The notes: generated by a model from the letters alone, not told the origin. Shown: positions 17,115 to 26,401, numbered from the stretch's first letter. The stretch is DNA of 37,155 nucleotides from Leucothrix arctica (GCF_003172895.1 NZ_QGKL01000002.1:1-37155); one strand, 5' to 3'. Numbers and translations are program-made.

Positions 17115-18089
17115 ATGTTTGCATTTCTTATACGGCGCTTGTTTCAAGCCCTAGTGGTGATGTTTGTTATCAGCATCATTAGCTTTTCAATCCAAGATAA
17201 TTTAGGCGACCCACTACGGGAAATGTTGGGCCAGTCAGTCTCGGAAGAGCAACGCCAAGCGATGCGTGACGAGATGGGCTTAAATGACCCTTTTCTTACT
17301 CAGTACGGACGTTTTTTAGGTAAAGCCGTTCAAGGCGACCTAGGCACATCCTATTTCTTTAAAGAGCCTGCGTTAGACGTTATTTTAAAGAAACTACCTG
17401 CGACGCTAGAGTTGGTATTTGGTGCGACCCTCATCATTATCGTATTCTCAGTACCGCTTGGGATTTACTCTGCGATCAACCCGCAAAGTATCTTCTCCAA
17501 AATCATTATGGGCGTTAGTACGATTGGTATTTCAGTACCGGTATTTTTAACCGCTATTGGACTGATCTATGTGTTTGCGATTGAGTTAGGTTGGATGCCC
17601 GCCTTCGGCCGTGGTGAGACCTTCCAAATAACCGAAAACCTCGATACAGCCTTATTAACGGCTGACGGATTACATCATCTAATACTGCCATCTTTTACGT
17701 TGGCCTCTATTATGTTGCCGCTGTTTATACGCCTCATTCGCTCAGAAATGATGGAAGTATTACAGTCAGAATACATCAAATTTGCATGGGCAAAAGGGAT
17801 CTCGCCGTGGCGCGTTTACTTCCTCCATGCCTTTAAAAATACCATGCTGCCAGTGATCACAGTCGGCGGTGTGCAAATCGGAACGATGGTGGCTTACACC
17901 ATTTTAACCGAGACAGTTTTTCAGTGGCCCGGTATGGGCTTCTTATTCTTAGAAGCGGTTAACCGCGTAGATACGCCATTGATTGTGGCTTACTTAATTG
18001 TGGTTGGAGCGATCTTTGTCGTGACCAATACACTGGTTGATTTGATCTATGGTTTCGTTAATCCAACTGTAAAACTAACAGGAAAATAA
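17115..18089 (+). CDS. Peptide ABC transporter permease (DppB-like)
   Basis: This 324-residue inner-membrane protein has about six membrane segments and the BPD_transp_1 layout of DppB/OppB. The N-terminus MFAFLIRRLFQALVVMFVIS is typical, and the cytoplasmic loop with YIKFAWAKGISPWRVYFLHAFKN (about 220-242) is the EAA-type motif that contacts the ATPases. It would pair with the next gene product to form the translocation channel. One base separates it from that gene, so the two are surely co-transcribed. Confidence 0.94.
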   Translation: MFAFLIRRLFQALVVMFVISIISFSIQDNLGDPLREMLGQSVSEEQRQAMRDEMGLNDPFLTQYGRFLGKAVQGDLGTSYFFKEPALDVILKKLPATLELVFGATLIIIVFSVPLGIYSAINPQSIFSKIIMGVSTIGISVPVFLTAIGLIYVFAIELGWMPAFGRGETFQITENLDTALLTADGLHHLILPSFTLASIMLPLFIRLIRSEMMEVLQSEYIKFAWAKGISPWRVYFLHAFKNTMLPVITVGGVQIGTMVAYTILTETVFQWPGMGFLFLEAVNRVDTPLIVAYLIVVGAIFVVTNTLVDLIYGFVNPTVKLTGK

Positions 18090-18090
18090 T

Positions 18091-19032
18091 ATGGATGCGC
18101 TACCTCAAATAAAACCATCCATGATGGCTCGTTTTAAAGATTCGCACTTCTGGCACAGCTTCAAACGTGACCGAGTGGCACAGTTTTGCTTTGGTATTTT
18201 CTCTTTAGCGCTGCTGCTAGCGATCTTTGCACCACTGATTGCCCCGTTTGATCCTTATGATTCTGCGCAAATAGACATCATGAACTCGGAGTTACCACCT
18301 AGCTGGGAAGCCGAAGGTGACGCTCAGTTTTGGTTAGGCACTGATGCCCAAGGCCGCGACTTATGGTCGACTATCCTTTATGGCACACGCGTCTCGTTAA
18401 CCATCGGAATTTGTGCTGTGATGCTGCAAGCCTTTCTTGGCATCATCATTGGCCTAGCCGCAGGTTATATCGGTGGACGTGTTGATAGCTTACTCATGCG
18501 CATTGCTGATGTGCAGTTATCGTTTTCAACGATGATGGTTGCGATCATTGTATTGGCCGTATTCCAAGCCGCCTTTGGAACCGAGCTCTACCAGCAACTC
18601 GCCATGGTGATGCTTATTTTGGTCATCGGGATAGCAGAGTGGCCGCAATACGCAAGGACCATTCGCGCCTCAGTACTCGCTGAAAAAGAAAAGGAATATG
18701 TGGATGCAGCACGTGTCATGGGCTTCGGCACCGCACGTATTATGTTCCGCCATATTCTGCCAAATACTTTGTCGCCAATATTGGTTATTTCCACGGTACA
18801 AATTGCTAACGCCATTATTGCGGAAGCGTCTTTATCCTTCCTTGGCTTGGGAATGCCTGTGTCACAACCGTCGCTAGGTTCGCTGATCTCTAGCGGATTT
18901 GAGTACATATTCTCAGGCGCATGGTGGATCACAGTGATTCCAGGATTAGTGTTAGTTGCCTTGGTGTTGGTCATGAACCTATTAGGTGATTGGCTGCGTG
19001 ACGTGTTGAACCCAAAGCTTTATAAAGGATAA
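18091..19032 (+). CDS. Peptide ABC transporter permease (DppC-like)
   Basis: A 313-residue membrane protein of the DppC/OppC type: an N-terminal OppC_N segment with a first membrane helix (about 31-53), the GTDAQGRDLWSTILYGTRVSL segment (about 89-109), and the EAA loop EYVDAARVMGFGTARIMFRHILPN (about 205-228). It forms the second half of the channel. It follows the DppB-like gene by one base and precedes the first ATPase gene by four. Confidence 0.94.
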   Translation: MDALPQIKPSMMARFKDSHFWHSFKRDRVAQFCFGIFSLALLLAIFAPLIAPFDPYDSAQIDIMNSELPPSWEAEGDAQFWLGTDAQGRDLWSTILYGTRVSLTIGICAVMLQAFLGIIIGLAAGYIGGRVDSLLMRIADVQLSFSTMMVAIIVLAVFQAAFGTELYQQLAMVMLILVIGIAEWPQYARTIRASVLAEKEKEYVDAARVMGFGTARIMFRHILPNTLSPILVISTVQIANAIIAEASLSFLGLGMPVSQPSLGSLISSGFEYIFSGAWWITVIPGLVLVALVLVMNLLGDWLRDVLNPKLYKG

Positions 19033-19036
19033 AACG

Positions 19037-20023
19037 ATGCCTCTTTTAGAAGTAAACAACCTCGAAGTCTGCTTTGGGTTACGTCAGGGTTCAGTCACTG
19101 CACTACGCGATATTAGCTTCCAGCTTGAGCGAGGGGAGCGACTCGGTATTGTGGGTGAGTCTGGCGCGGGTAAGTCGGTATTAGGCTTTTCTATTATCAA
19201 TCTGATTTCACGTCCGGGATTTATTAATAAAGGTGAAGTGCTGTTTGAGGGTAAAAACCTCGCAGCCTTAAAGAATAAAGAGATGCGTACTATTCGTGGT
19301 AATCGTATTGCCATGATTTTCCAAGACCCGATGATGACACTCAACCCTGTGTTAACCATTGGTGATCAGATGGTGGAGTGCTTACGAGCGCACCGTAAAA
19401 TCAGTAAGCAAGATGCACGGGTCATCAGCTTGCAGAAGCTGAAGCAGGTCTATATCCCATCGCCTGATACACGTCTTGATCAGTACCCGCATGAGCTATC
19501 CGGTGGTATGCGTCAACGGATCGTCATCGCGATTGGCTTGTTGCTAGACCCTGATTTGATTATTGCCGATGAGCCAACGACGGCTTTGGATGTGACCATT
19601 CAAGCGGAAATCATGGAGTTGATGGTTGAGTTGTGTGAGCGTAATAACGTTGCGCTCATCTTGATTACACATGACTTAGGCGTGGTATCTGAAGTAACTC
19701 AGCGCACCATTGTTATGTATGCCGGTCGAGTGATTGAAGAAGGCCCGACCAAGGAAATTATCAATGATGCACAGCACCCATACACGCAAGGCTTGATTAA
19801 CGCCTTGCCACAAATGGCGTTACCCGGTCAGCGTTTGAATCAAATACGCGGCACCATGCCTGGACTCAATGACTTGCCCTCAGGCTGTGCGTTTAGTCCA
19901 CGTTGTGATTATGTTTTGCCCGCGTGTCATGAGGCTATACCTGCACTGACAAAGTCTGGTGGTTGTAACGTTGCTTGTCATCTAGTCACCGAGCAAAATA
20001 ATTTAAGTGAGGTGAACGAATGA
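19037..20023 (+). CDS. Peptide ABC transporter ATP-binding protein (DppD-like)
   Basis: One of two ATPases that power the importer. The 328-residue protein shows Walker A GESGAGKS (about 39-46), the Q-loop FQDPMMTLNP, signature LSGGMRQR, Walker B LIIADEPTTALD and the switch His in ITHDLG. The C-terminal oligopeptide-transporter extension has several cysteines (from GCAFSPRCDY to CNVACHL), as in DppD and OppD relatives, where this region may hold an iron-sulfur cluster. Its stop overlaps the next start (ATGA at 20020-20023), showing translational coupling. Confidence 0.95.
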   Translation: MPLLEVNNLEVCFGLRQGSVTALRDISFQLERGERLGIVGESGAGKSVLGFSIINLISRPGFINKGEVLFEGKNLAALKNKEMRTIRGNRIAMIFQDPMMTLNPVLTIGDQMVECLRAHRKISKQDARVISLQKLKQVYIPSPDTRLDQYPHELSGGMRQRIVIAIGLLLDPDLIIADEPTTALDVTIQAEIMELMVELCERNNVALILITHDLGVVSEVTQRTIVMYAGRVIEEGPTKEIINDAQHPYTQGLINALPQMALPGQRLNQIRGTMPGLNDLPSGCAFSPRCDYVLPACHEAIPALTKSGGCNVACHLVTEQNNLSEVNE

Positions 20024-21033
20024 GTCAGCCTGCATCGTTATTAAAAATTAACAACCTGCACAAACGATTTTCTATATCAGGTGACTTCCTAGATCAGCTC
20101 AGTTTTAAGGGTGGTAAAATAACCCGTACTCAAGAGCATGTACATGCTATTAACGGCATTAGTTTAGACGTTAAAAAAGGTGAGGCGCTGTGTGTCGTTG
20201 GTGAGTCAGGCTGCGGTAAATCAACCGTCGCTCGTACGGTGATGAATTTGCTAAGACCGAGCGAGGGTGAAATTCATTATGCAGGGAAGCGTATTGATAA
20301 CTTGAGTCATCGAGCGTTATTACCGTACCGCAAGCAGATGCAGATGATTTTTCAAAACCCTTATGCGTCGCTCAACCCACGTATGACGATTAACCAAGCG
20401 CTACATGAGCCAGTGAAGTTTCATAACCCGAAATGGTCGCATGGCCAAGTGCTGGATAAAGTACATGAAGTGATGGAAGCCGTGGGTGTTGACCCTAGCT
20501 GGGGCGTGCGTTTCCCACATGAGTTTTCAGGCGGACAACGGCAGCGAATTAGTATTGCACGCGCACTCGCGGTTGAGCCTGAGTTCATCGTTGCTGATGA
20601 GCCGATCTCGGCGCTTGATGTGTCGATTCAAGCCCAGGTTCTAAATTTGTTAATGGATGCGCAAGCAGAGCGTGACTTGACTTACTTATTCATTACTCAT
20701 GACTTGTCTGTTGTCGAGCACTTCGGTACTCGCGTCGCAGTAATGTACTTAGGTACATTGTGTGAGCTGGCGGATACTAAGGAATTGTTCTCTAATCCAC
20801 GTCATCCTTATACCAAAGCATTATTGTCAGCGATTCCGAAATTATCGGATGATCGTGAGCCACCGATTAAATTAACAGGTGAAGTGCCAACCCCCGTTAA
20901 CTTGCCGTCGGGTTGTGTGTTTCACGGTCGCTGCCCTTATGCCAATGAGCGCTGCACACAAGAAATTCCGCAGCTAAAGCCTGATGGAACAACGATGGTT
21001 GCTTGTCATGGCATTGACGAAGGGAGATTGTAG
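20020..21033 (+). CDS. Peptide ABC transporter ATP-binding protein (DppF-like)
   Basis: Second ATPase of the importer, 337 residues. Motifs: Walker A GESGCGKST (about 64-72), Q-loop IFQNPYASLNPR, signature FSGGQRQR, Walker B IVADEPISALD, and the switch His in FITHDLS. The C-terminal extension GCVFHGRCPYANERCTQ is typical of the DppF/OppF group. The insert near residues 22-40 before Walker A is also normal for this subfamily. It is the last transporter gene; the LysR gene begins 97 bases later on the same strand. Confidence 0.95.
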   Translation: MSQPASLLKINNLHKRFSISGDFLDQLSFKGGKITRTQEHVHAINGISLDVKKGEALCVVGESGCGKSTVARTVMNLLRPSEGEIHYAGKRIDNLSHRALLPYRKQMQMIFQNPYASLNPRMTINQALHEPVKFHNPKWSHGQVLDKVHEVMEAVGVDPSWGVRFPHEFSGGQRQRISIARALAVEPEFIVADEPISALDVSIQAQVLNLLMDAQAERDLTYLFITHDLSVVEHFGTRVAVMYLGTLCELADTKELFSNPRHPYTKALLSAIPKLSDDREPPIKLTGEVPTPVNLPSGCVFHGRCPYANERCTQEIPQLKPDGTTMVACHGIDEGRL

Positions 21034-21130
21034 GAATCAATTAGGCCTGTAATGTTACCCACAACGATATTTTAGGAATACCCATGCTCGTGATTATTCA
21101 CTTTGCCAAACGCTGCTTGCATCATTAACG

Positions 21131-22048
21131 ATGGAATTACGTTGGTTAGAAGACTTTATTGCCTTAGCTGAAGCGCAACATTTTTCGCGTGCGGCTGAAG
21201 AGCGCCATATTACTCAACCCACATTTAGTCGTCGGATTAAGTTGCTGGAAGAGATTATGGAAGTCACGCTGATAGACCGTCAGACGCTACCGTTGTCTTT
21301 AACGCCTGCGGGGGAGCTGTTTTTGCAGAGCGCGAAAGATATTGTGCGCATCATGCAAGACACAAAAAGTCGTTGTCATGACATACGTCTTGAAGAAGCG
21401 CAGCGACTACGTTTCGCGACCACGCAATCTTTATATATAAGCTTCTACAAAACGTGGCTAGAGCCATTTGCGCTTGATAAGTCGATTGATATAGAGCTAA
21501 ACCTGCAATCCACCGCATGGTCTGGTGATGACTTCGTGTCTGCCTTGCAGCAAGGTAAGAGTGACTTGATGCTGTGTTATTGGCACCCTGAGCTAGAGCC
21601 TTTGATTGCACTAGATAGGGAAGGGTTTGACTACCTAAAACTTAATGATGAGTTTTTAGTGCCCGTTAGTGCCACTGACGACAATGGCGAAGCCTATTTT
21701 TGTTTACCCGGTAATAAGCAAGAACCACTGTCATACATTGCTTATCACAAGCAGTCTTACTTCTCGCCATTAATTAATACCGTGTTGCCGCAGTTGTCAG
21801 ACGTTCACCTATTAACCATGAATGAAAATTTCCATGCGGTGAATGTGAAAGCGATGATTCAAGAAGGTTTTGGTCTAGGCTGGGTACCGGAGCGTCTAGT
21901 CCAAAAAGATTTAGCCAATAAGCGCTTAAAAATTGCAGGTGATGCGCATTGGCATATTCCTTTGGAGATACGTTTGTATCGAAATAAGCAGTGTCAGAAT
22001 CCAAACTTGGAAACTTTTTGGCAATTGTTAAAACAACAAACACTGTAG
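21131..22048 (+). CDS. LysR family transcriptional regulator (HypT-like)
   Basis: A 305-residue LysR regulator: a winged helix-turn-helix at residues 1-60 (MELRWLEDFIALAEAQHFSRAAE, then ITQPTFSRRIKLLEE) and a periplasmic-binding-protein-like effector domain (about 90-300). Its overall pattern recalls HypT (YjiE) of E. coli, but that is a family-level resemblance only; it need not respond to hypochlorite. Position between a peptide importer and a dipeptidase, all on the same strand, suggests it controls peptide use. Confidence 0.9.
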   Translation: MELRWLEDFIALAEAQHFSRAAEERHITQPTFSRRIKLLEEIMEVTLIDRQTLPLSLTPAGELFLQSAKDIVRIMQDTKSRCHDIRLEEAQRLRFATTQSLYISFYKTWLEPFALDKSIDIELNLQSTAWSGDDFVSALQQGKSDLMLCYWHPELEPLIALDREGFDYLKLNDEFLVPVSATDDNGEAYFCLPGNKQEPLSYIAYHKQSYFSPLINTVLPQLSDVHLLTMNENFHAVNVKAMIQEGFGLGWVPERLVQKDLANKRLKIAGDAHWHIPLEIRLYRNKQCQNPNLETFWQLLKQQTL

Positions 22049-22106
22049 TTTAACAATACTACTAGAATATCCCCTTATTTCACTGAAAATTACCGTTGGT
22101 AAATTT

Positions 22107-23420
22107 ATGAAATCACTCTATGCACAGCATTTAGAGACACTACAAGCACGAAGCGAACAAGCACTTGAGCATTGCGGTTTTGACTACTTAATTATTGGTA
22201 GTGGTCATAGCGAATTACGTTTTTTAGATGACTACCAAGTGCCATTTAAGTCAAACCCGCACTTTTCACAGTGGGTACCATTGCAAGATAAGCAGCATTG
22301 TTGGTTGTTGATTAGACCTGAGCAACAGCCGGTGCTTTTGTATTATCAACCGTCTGACTTTTGGCACCTCATTGATAAGCTGCCTGATGATGAGTGGGCG
22401 ACACTATTAGACGTTAAAGTCTATGATAAAAAGAATACCCTAGATGTAGGGTTTGGTCGTTTGAGCGGGAAGGGCGCGATTATAAGTCCACCTAGAGAAG
22501 GTGCAAACCTGTGGGGCTGTCAGCAAAACCCTTCCGACCTACTGGATTACATACACTATAAACGTGCGTTTAAAACAGAGTGGGAGCAGCAAAACCTGCG
22601 AAAGGCTAACGATATTGCAGTGTTAGGACATAACGCGGCAGAACGCGGCTTTCTAGCGGGTGACTCAGAATACCAAATACACCAAGCGTACTTATCGGCG
22701 ACGCAACAGTGCGAGAAAAATCTTCCTTACGGCAATATCGTTGCACTGAATACGCATGGCTCTATTTTGCATTATCAGTACCAAAACATTGAACGCCCTA
22801 CGGAATCACATAGTTTGTTGATCGATGCTGGCGCGACTTATCAAGGTTATGCCTCTGATATCACGCGTACCTTTACGCCTACTGGGACTTTATTTGCTGA
22901 CTTAGTCGCAGCGGTCGATCAGGCGCAACAGGAACTTATTAATACTATTTGTGACGGCTATGACTATGTAAAGCTTCATCAAGTGATGCGCGGCAAGTTG
23001 GCGAGTATTCTTAGTCGTTTCAATATTGTGTATCTGGATGTGGAGGGGCAGTTAGAGACCGGTATTATCAATACTTTTTTCCCTCATGGCTTGGGCCACT
23101 TGCTGGGGCTTCAGGTACATGACATCGGTGGCTTTCAGCAAAGTTTGTCAGGCTCGGTTAAAGCAGCACCTGAGCACTCGCCTGCATTGCGTCTAACTCG
23201 CACATTAGCGAGCGATATGGTGATTACGATAGAGCCTGGTTTATACTTTATAGAGTCACTACTGGCCAAACTTGCTAGCGATGAAAACAGTAAATACGTT
23301 AACTGGAGCTTGATTGATGAATTGCGGCCTTATGGCGGTATTCGCATCGAGGATAATATTTTGGTAACTAAAGCAGGTTATGAAAACTTTACGCGAGATG
23401 CTTTTGCTAATGCAGAGTAA
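22107..23420 (+). CDS. pepQ: Xaa-Pro dipeptidase
   Basis: A 437-residue metallopeptidase of family M24 that cleaves dipeptides with C-terminal proline. The N-terminal creatinase-like domain (about 1-160) shows FLDDYQVPFKSNPHFSQWVP, as in PepQ. The catalytic domain carries the two-metal ligands: Asp in LLIDAGATYQGYASDITRTF (two Asp), His in FPHGLGHLLGLQVHD, Glu in ITIEPGLY and Glu in GGIRIEDN. Length is close to E. coli PepQ (443). Lying after the importer and regulator, it would digest imported proline dipeptides in the cytoplasm. Confidence 0.93.
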   Translation: MKSLYAQHLETLQARSEQALEHCGFDYLIIGSGHSELRFLDDYQVPFKSNPHFSQWVPLQDKQHCWLLIRPEQQPVLLYYQPSDFWHLIDKLPDDEWATLLDVKVYDKKNTLDVGFGRLSGKGAIISPPREGANLWGCQQNPSDLLDYIHYKRAFKTEWEQQNLRKANDIAVLGHNAAERGFLAGDSEYQIHQAYLSATQQCEKNLPYGNIVALNTHGSILHYQYQNIERPTESHSLLIDAGATYQGYASDITRTFTPTGTLFADLVAAVDQAQQELINTICDGYDYVKLHQVMRGKLASILSRFNIVYLDVEGQLETGIINTFFPHGLGHLLGLQVHDIGGFQQSLSGSVKAAPEHSPALRLTRTLASDMVITIEPGLYFIESLLAKLASDENSKYVNWSLIDELRPYGGIRIEDNILVTKAGYENFTRDAFANAE

Positions 23421-23464
23421 GTAATGCATTGCGCATCAATTCATAGTTGTTTGACTCAGTTGAG

Positions 23465-23502
23465 TGTTGCTGAGGTATCTATTGAAAGACATCTCAGCAA
23501 CA
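23465..23502. terminator. Strong hairpin between convergent pepQ and ilvE
   Basis: TGTTGCTGAGGTATCT pairs with AGACATCTCAGCAACA (one G-T pair and one mismatch) around a six-base loop. There is no T run on either side, so it may be a bidirectional transcript-end structure working with Rho rather than a classic intrinsic terminator. Confidence 0.55.
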
Positions 23503-23512
23503 AAGCGATTAT

Positions 23513-24511
23513 TTAAACAGTCGTCAACCAATCATGCTTGTCTTCTGCTTGTCCCCACTGAATAGCGTTAAGCTGGCTTCGTAGCTGCTTAGTAACAGGG
23601 CCTAACTGGCCGTTACCCACGCTATACTCTTCATCTTTATAAATGAATGTGCCAACAGGTGCTAATACAGCCGCTGTGCCTGACAGTGCTGCTTCACATC
23701 TTGGATCTTTAATACGCTCAAGAAGCTCAGTCACGGGTAACTCACGCTCACTGATCTTCATACCGTTGTCACGAGCAATAGTCAGTAGTGAGTCTCTCGT
23801 AACACCATGTAAGAACGACTCATCAAGTGCTTTAGTAATGATCTCATTACCATCAATAAGTAGGAAATTAGCCGCACCCGTTTCTTGCACATCACCATTT
23901 GGTGCGAATAAGATCTGGTCTGCTTGATACTTCTCACGAGCCTCTAGAATCGGGTTTAACGCACTTGCGTAGTTACCACCACTCTTGATCATGCCCATGT
24001 GAGGCGCACAACGCATGCCTTCGTCATCGATCAATACACGCAATGCAGAAGCACCACTTGAGAAGTAATCGCCTACAGGTGACAGGAGAATGAACTGGCA
24101 AGAAGTAGACGATGGGCCTGCTGCTTTACCAATACTCTGTTCTGTACCCATGTGAGTTGGGCGAATATACATAGAGCCTGGCGCGTTAGGCACTTGGTCT
24201 TTAAATTTAGCAACCGTGTCTAAAATCATCTGGCGAGTCGTCGTTTCGTTGATGGGTGGCAATGCTAACAGTCGAGAGCTTTGTGCAAAGCGTTTAATAT
24301 TCTGATCCATGCGGAAAATTTTGATAGCGCCATCTTCTTGACGAAATGCCTTCAAGCCTTCAAAACAAGTGCTCGAGTAGTGCAAGACGTGGCTAGCAGG
24401 GTGCATTGGCAAGCTATCACTCGAGACCATTTCTGGTGTATCCCATGAGTCGCCATCAAACCAAGTAATTGCCATTTCAGGCATAAATTCTGTTCCAAAT
24501 GCTTTAGCCAT
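23513..24511 (-). CDS. ilvE: Branched-chain amino acid aminotransferase
   Basis: Transfers the amino group between glutamate and the 2-oxo acids of leucine, isoleucine and valine. The 332-residue fold-type IV PLP enzyme has CFEGLKAFR (49-57), RPTHMGTE near 117-124, the Schiff-base lysine in GMIKSGGNYA (Lys 176) and PNGDVQETGAANF. The KSGGNYA form marks the longer BCAT type also found in eukaryotes, distinct from E. coli IlvE. It acts in the same pathway as leuA at the other end of the window. It stands alone, converging with pepQ. Confidence 0.95.
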   Translation of the reverse strand: MAKAFGTEFMPEMAITWFDGDSWDTPEMVSSDSLPMHPASHVLHYSSTCFEGLKAFRQEDGAIKIFRMDQNIKRFAQSSRLLALPPINETTTRQMILDTVAKFKDQVPNAPGSMYIRPTHMGTEQSIGKAAGPSSTSCQFILLSPVGDYFSSGASALRVLIDDEGMRCAPHMGMIKSGGNYASALNPILEAREKYQADQILFAPNGDVQETGAANFLLIDGNEIITKALDESFLHGVTRDSLLTIARDNGMKISERELPVTELLERIKDPRCEAALSGTAAVLAPVGTFIYKDEEYSVGNGQLGPVTKQLRSQLNAIQWGQAEDKHDWLTTV

Positions 24512-24584
24512 GCTTCTATATCTTCGTTATGTATTTAATGATGCCAAATATGCCACAGGCAAATATCGGTCTCTAGCAAAATGT

Positions 24585-25115
24585 TTAGATTTTTGGGCTT
24601 TTTTCGATATCCAATAAGGTGACTAACTTACTGACAGTGTTTAAGTTTCGTCCTGTTGCAGCAACGTTGAGACACTTTTCTACATTAGTAACCAACTTTG
24701 AGCGACCAATACCTTCAGATGCGTGAAGGTAAAAGACATGCTCTATAATACGGTAATTTTCTGATGTAGCCTTAATGGCATCAATTTTATCAAAGTTTGG
24801 CGAGGGGAGCGCTTTACAGAAATAAAAATGGACTTCTTTACCTGCGTAGGTGGTGAAAGGGTTGTTTGCAACGGCTTGCAAAAAATCATCCTTAGTCAAT
24901 ATCATGACATCGGGCTTAAAGCCAAAGTGAGTTTCAACAAGATTACTTAAGTTATCTGGCGCATTATCGCGCTGGAAAATGACATTACCTGTTTGAATAT
25001 AGGTGATTACATTTTGGCAATCCTGCTGTTCAAGTAAAGGTTTTAAATCTTTCATTGGTAGTTTGTTTCGACCGCCAACATTGATTCCTCTGAATAATGC
25101 GATAAACGTTTTCAT
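24585..25115 (-). CDS. DUF1697 family protein
   Basis: A 176-residue soluble protein with the DUF1697 hallmark N-terminus FIALFRGINVGGRNKLPMKDL, followed by VITYIQTGNVIFQ (about 36-48). The family is widespread with no established activity. It is next to ilvE, with 73 bases between them, and could be in the same transcript. Nothing in the sequence indicates its role. Confidence 0.88.
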   Translation of the reverse strand: MKTFIALFRGINVGGRNKLPMKDLKPLLEQQDCQNVITYIQTGNVIFQRDNAPDNLSNLVETHFGFKPDVMILTKDDFLQAVANNPFTTYAGKEVHFYFCKALPSPNFDKIDAIKATSENYRIIEHVFYLHASEGIGRSKLVTNVEKCLNVAATGRNLNTVSKLVTLLDIEKSPKI

Positions 25116-25266
25116 GTTATTACCTTAGAAATAGCCTTATTTCATTTATTTACGAAACTTGTGATTAATTATCTAGCGCCTTATAAAGTGTAATAAAAAC
25201 AACCATTAACTGATCGAGACAGCGTCCAACCATTGATACAACTAGATTTTTAATAAAAAATAGTCA

Positions 25267-25294
25267 TTGACTCCCAACTTAATAGGTATATAGT
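25267..25294 (+). promoter_or_regulatory. Candidate sigma-70 promoter of the cold-shock gene
   Basis: TTGACT at 25267-25272, a 16-base spacer, then TATAGT at 25289-25294 (each one base from consensus). Transcription from about 25301 would give a leader of roughly 143 bases, a length typical of cspA-type cold-shock mRNAs. Confidence 0.6.
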
Positions 25295-25300
25295 GCCTCG

Positions 25301-25443
25301 TGCTAGTATGTTCGTCTTAAATTTTATGTTCCATTTCGTCACCGTTTGTGTTACGTCCTGTTTTTCATAATAATTAAAATAAGCATCGGCCAACAGTCTG
25401 CTTAAAGCAGACAAATTTATACAATTGAGTTAATAGGATTAAT
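25301..25443 (+). promoter_or_regulatory. Long 5' leader of the cold-shock mRNA
   Basis: A pyrimidine- and AT-rich leader ending in AGGATTAAT before the ATG. It holds a hairpin with GTCTGC at 25396-25401 and GCAGAC at 25407-25412. Long structured leaders in csp mRNAs regulate translation by temperature; here that role is inferred. Confidence 0.45.
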
Positions 25444-25653
25444 ATGTCAAATACAACAACTGGAACCGTTAAGTGGTTCAACGAAGCAAAAGGTTTCGGT
25501 TTCATTCAGCAAGAGTCTGGTCCAGACGTTTTTGCTCACTTCCGTTCTATCGTTGGTGATGGCTTCAAGACTTTGTCTGAAGGCCAAAAGGTTGAGTTCA
25601 CAGTTACAGAAGGCCAGAAAGGTCCTCAAGCTGAAAACATCAAGCCTTTATAA
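25444..25653 (+). CDS. Cold-shock protein of the CspA family
   Basis: A 69-residue single cold-shock domain that binds single-stranded RNA and DNA and melts RNA secondary structure. The RNP1 motif KGFGFI (about 16-21) and RNP2-like VFAHF (about 29-33) are intact. The His-Phe-Arg in FAHFRSI instead of FVHFSAI is a small variant. Codon use is that of a highly expressed gene. It has its own promoter, long leader and a strong terminator, so it is monocistronic. Confidence 0.96.
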   Translation: MSNTTTGTVKWFNEAKGFGFIQQESGPDVFAHFRSIVGDGFKTLSEGQKVEFTVTEGQKGPQAENIKPL

Positions 25654-25668
25654 GCGGACTAATCAGCT

Positions 25669-25684
25669 AATCTGTTAACAGATT
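25669..25684. repeat. 16-bp perfect palindrome after the cold-shock gene
   Basis: AATCTGTTAACAGATT at 25669-25684 is fully self-complementary. It lies between the csp stop codon and its terminator. It could add structure to the 3' end of the transcript or be chance. Confidence 0.5.
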
Positions 25685-25700
25685 AAATGACCGAATATAA

Positions 25701-25735
25701 AAAAAGGGTAGAGCCGAAAGGTTCTACCCTTTTTT
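25701..25735. terminator. Bidirectional terminator between csp and the EF-hand gene
   Basis: AAAGGGTAGAGCC pairs with GGTTCTACCCTTT around a GAAA tetraloop, with T after and A before, so it can end transcripts from both convergent sides. Confidence 0.92.
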
Positions 25736-25780
25736 GTGGGCGTCGTTTAAGTTTTACCAGTGAAAAACACTAGCAATCCC

Positions 25781-26374
25781 TCACTGATTAACGTTTTGAG
25801 CAAACAACTTGTTCTCAAACCGCTCATGCGTTAATTCAAACTTATGTTTCTGAGCCGCTATCTCTTTACTTAACCGTCTCGTTGCTGTGATCTCAAGGGT
25901 CTTTTCTTCGGCACCTTTGCCAAACAAGCCAACATGAAATGTCAGTCCGCTGCTATTAGTTGCAGTATCCTTACTAGCTAATGTAAACCGTCCCATAATG
26001 ACCAACTGCTTACTGCCAGCCTTTGGCACTATATGCGGTACAACAGGCGTTAACAAGAGTCCTTGCAGCGGTCTTGCGCCATCGTTATCAGTTAGCGCCA
26101 CCTTCTCTTTAATCTCCTTAATAATATCCTTGCGATGTTTAGCAAACTCAGTAGGTGATATTTTGCCGTTACCATCATCATCAATATTGTCAAAGGCAGA
26201 CATTGGGACTGACAGCACCATAAAAACACCGCTATCTTTAATGTTAAGTGTACCGTGTTGCGCAACCATCAAATGTGCTGAAGCGTACGGCACGATGGCC
26301 GCACTCAACACTAAGCTGGATAGCAGAGACTTAGCCCAAGAAGAGGGACGTAGGCACTTGCTGTACTTAGTCAT
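25781..26374 (-). CDS. Exported EF-hand protein
   Basis: A 197-residue protein with an N-terminal signal peptide (hydrophobic core about 15-30, cleavage after ASA at residue 33), so it is periplasmic or secreted. Residues 65-76 form a canonical EF-hand loop (DDDGNGKISPTE, with Asp 65, Asp 67, Asn 69, Ile 72 and Glu 76), predicting calcium binding. The rest is beta-rich and not recognised as a named family. It follows the YHYH-domain lipoprotein gene by 27 bases on the same strand, so the two are very likely one operon and act together in the envelope. Confidence 0.8.
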   Translation of the reverse strand: MTKYSKCLRPSSWAKSLLSSLVLSAAIVPYASAHLMVAQHGTLNIKDSGVFMVLSVPMSAFDNIDDDGNGKISPTEFAKHRKDIIKEIKEKVALTDNDGARPLQGLLLTPVVPHIVPKAGSKQLVIMGRFTLASKDTATNSSGLTFHVGLFGKGAEEKTLEITATRRLSKEIAAQKHKFELTHERFENKLFAQNVNQ

Positions 26375-26401
26375 TTTTATTTCCTATTTAGCGAAATAAC
26401 G

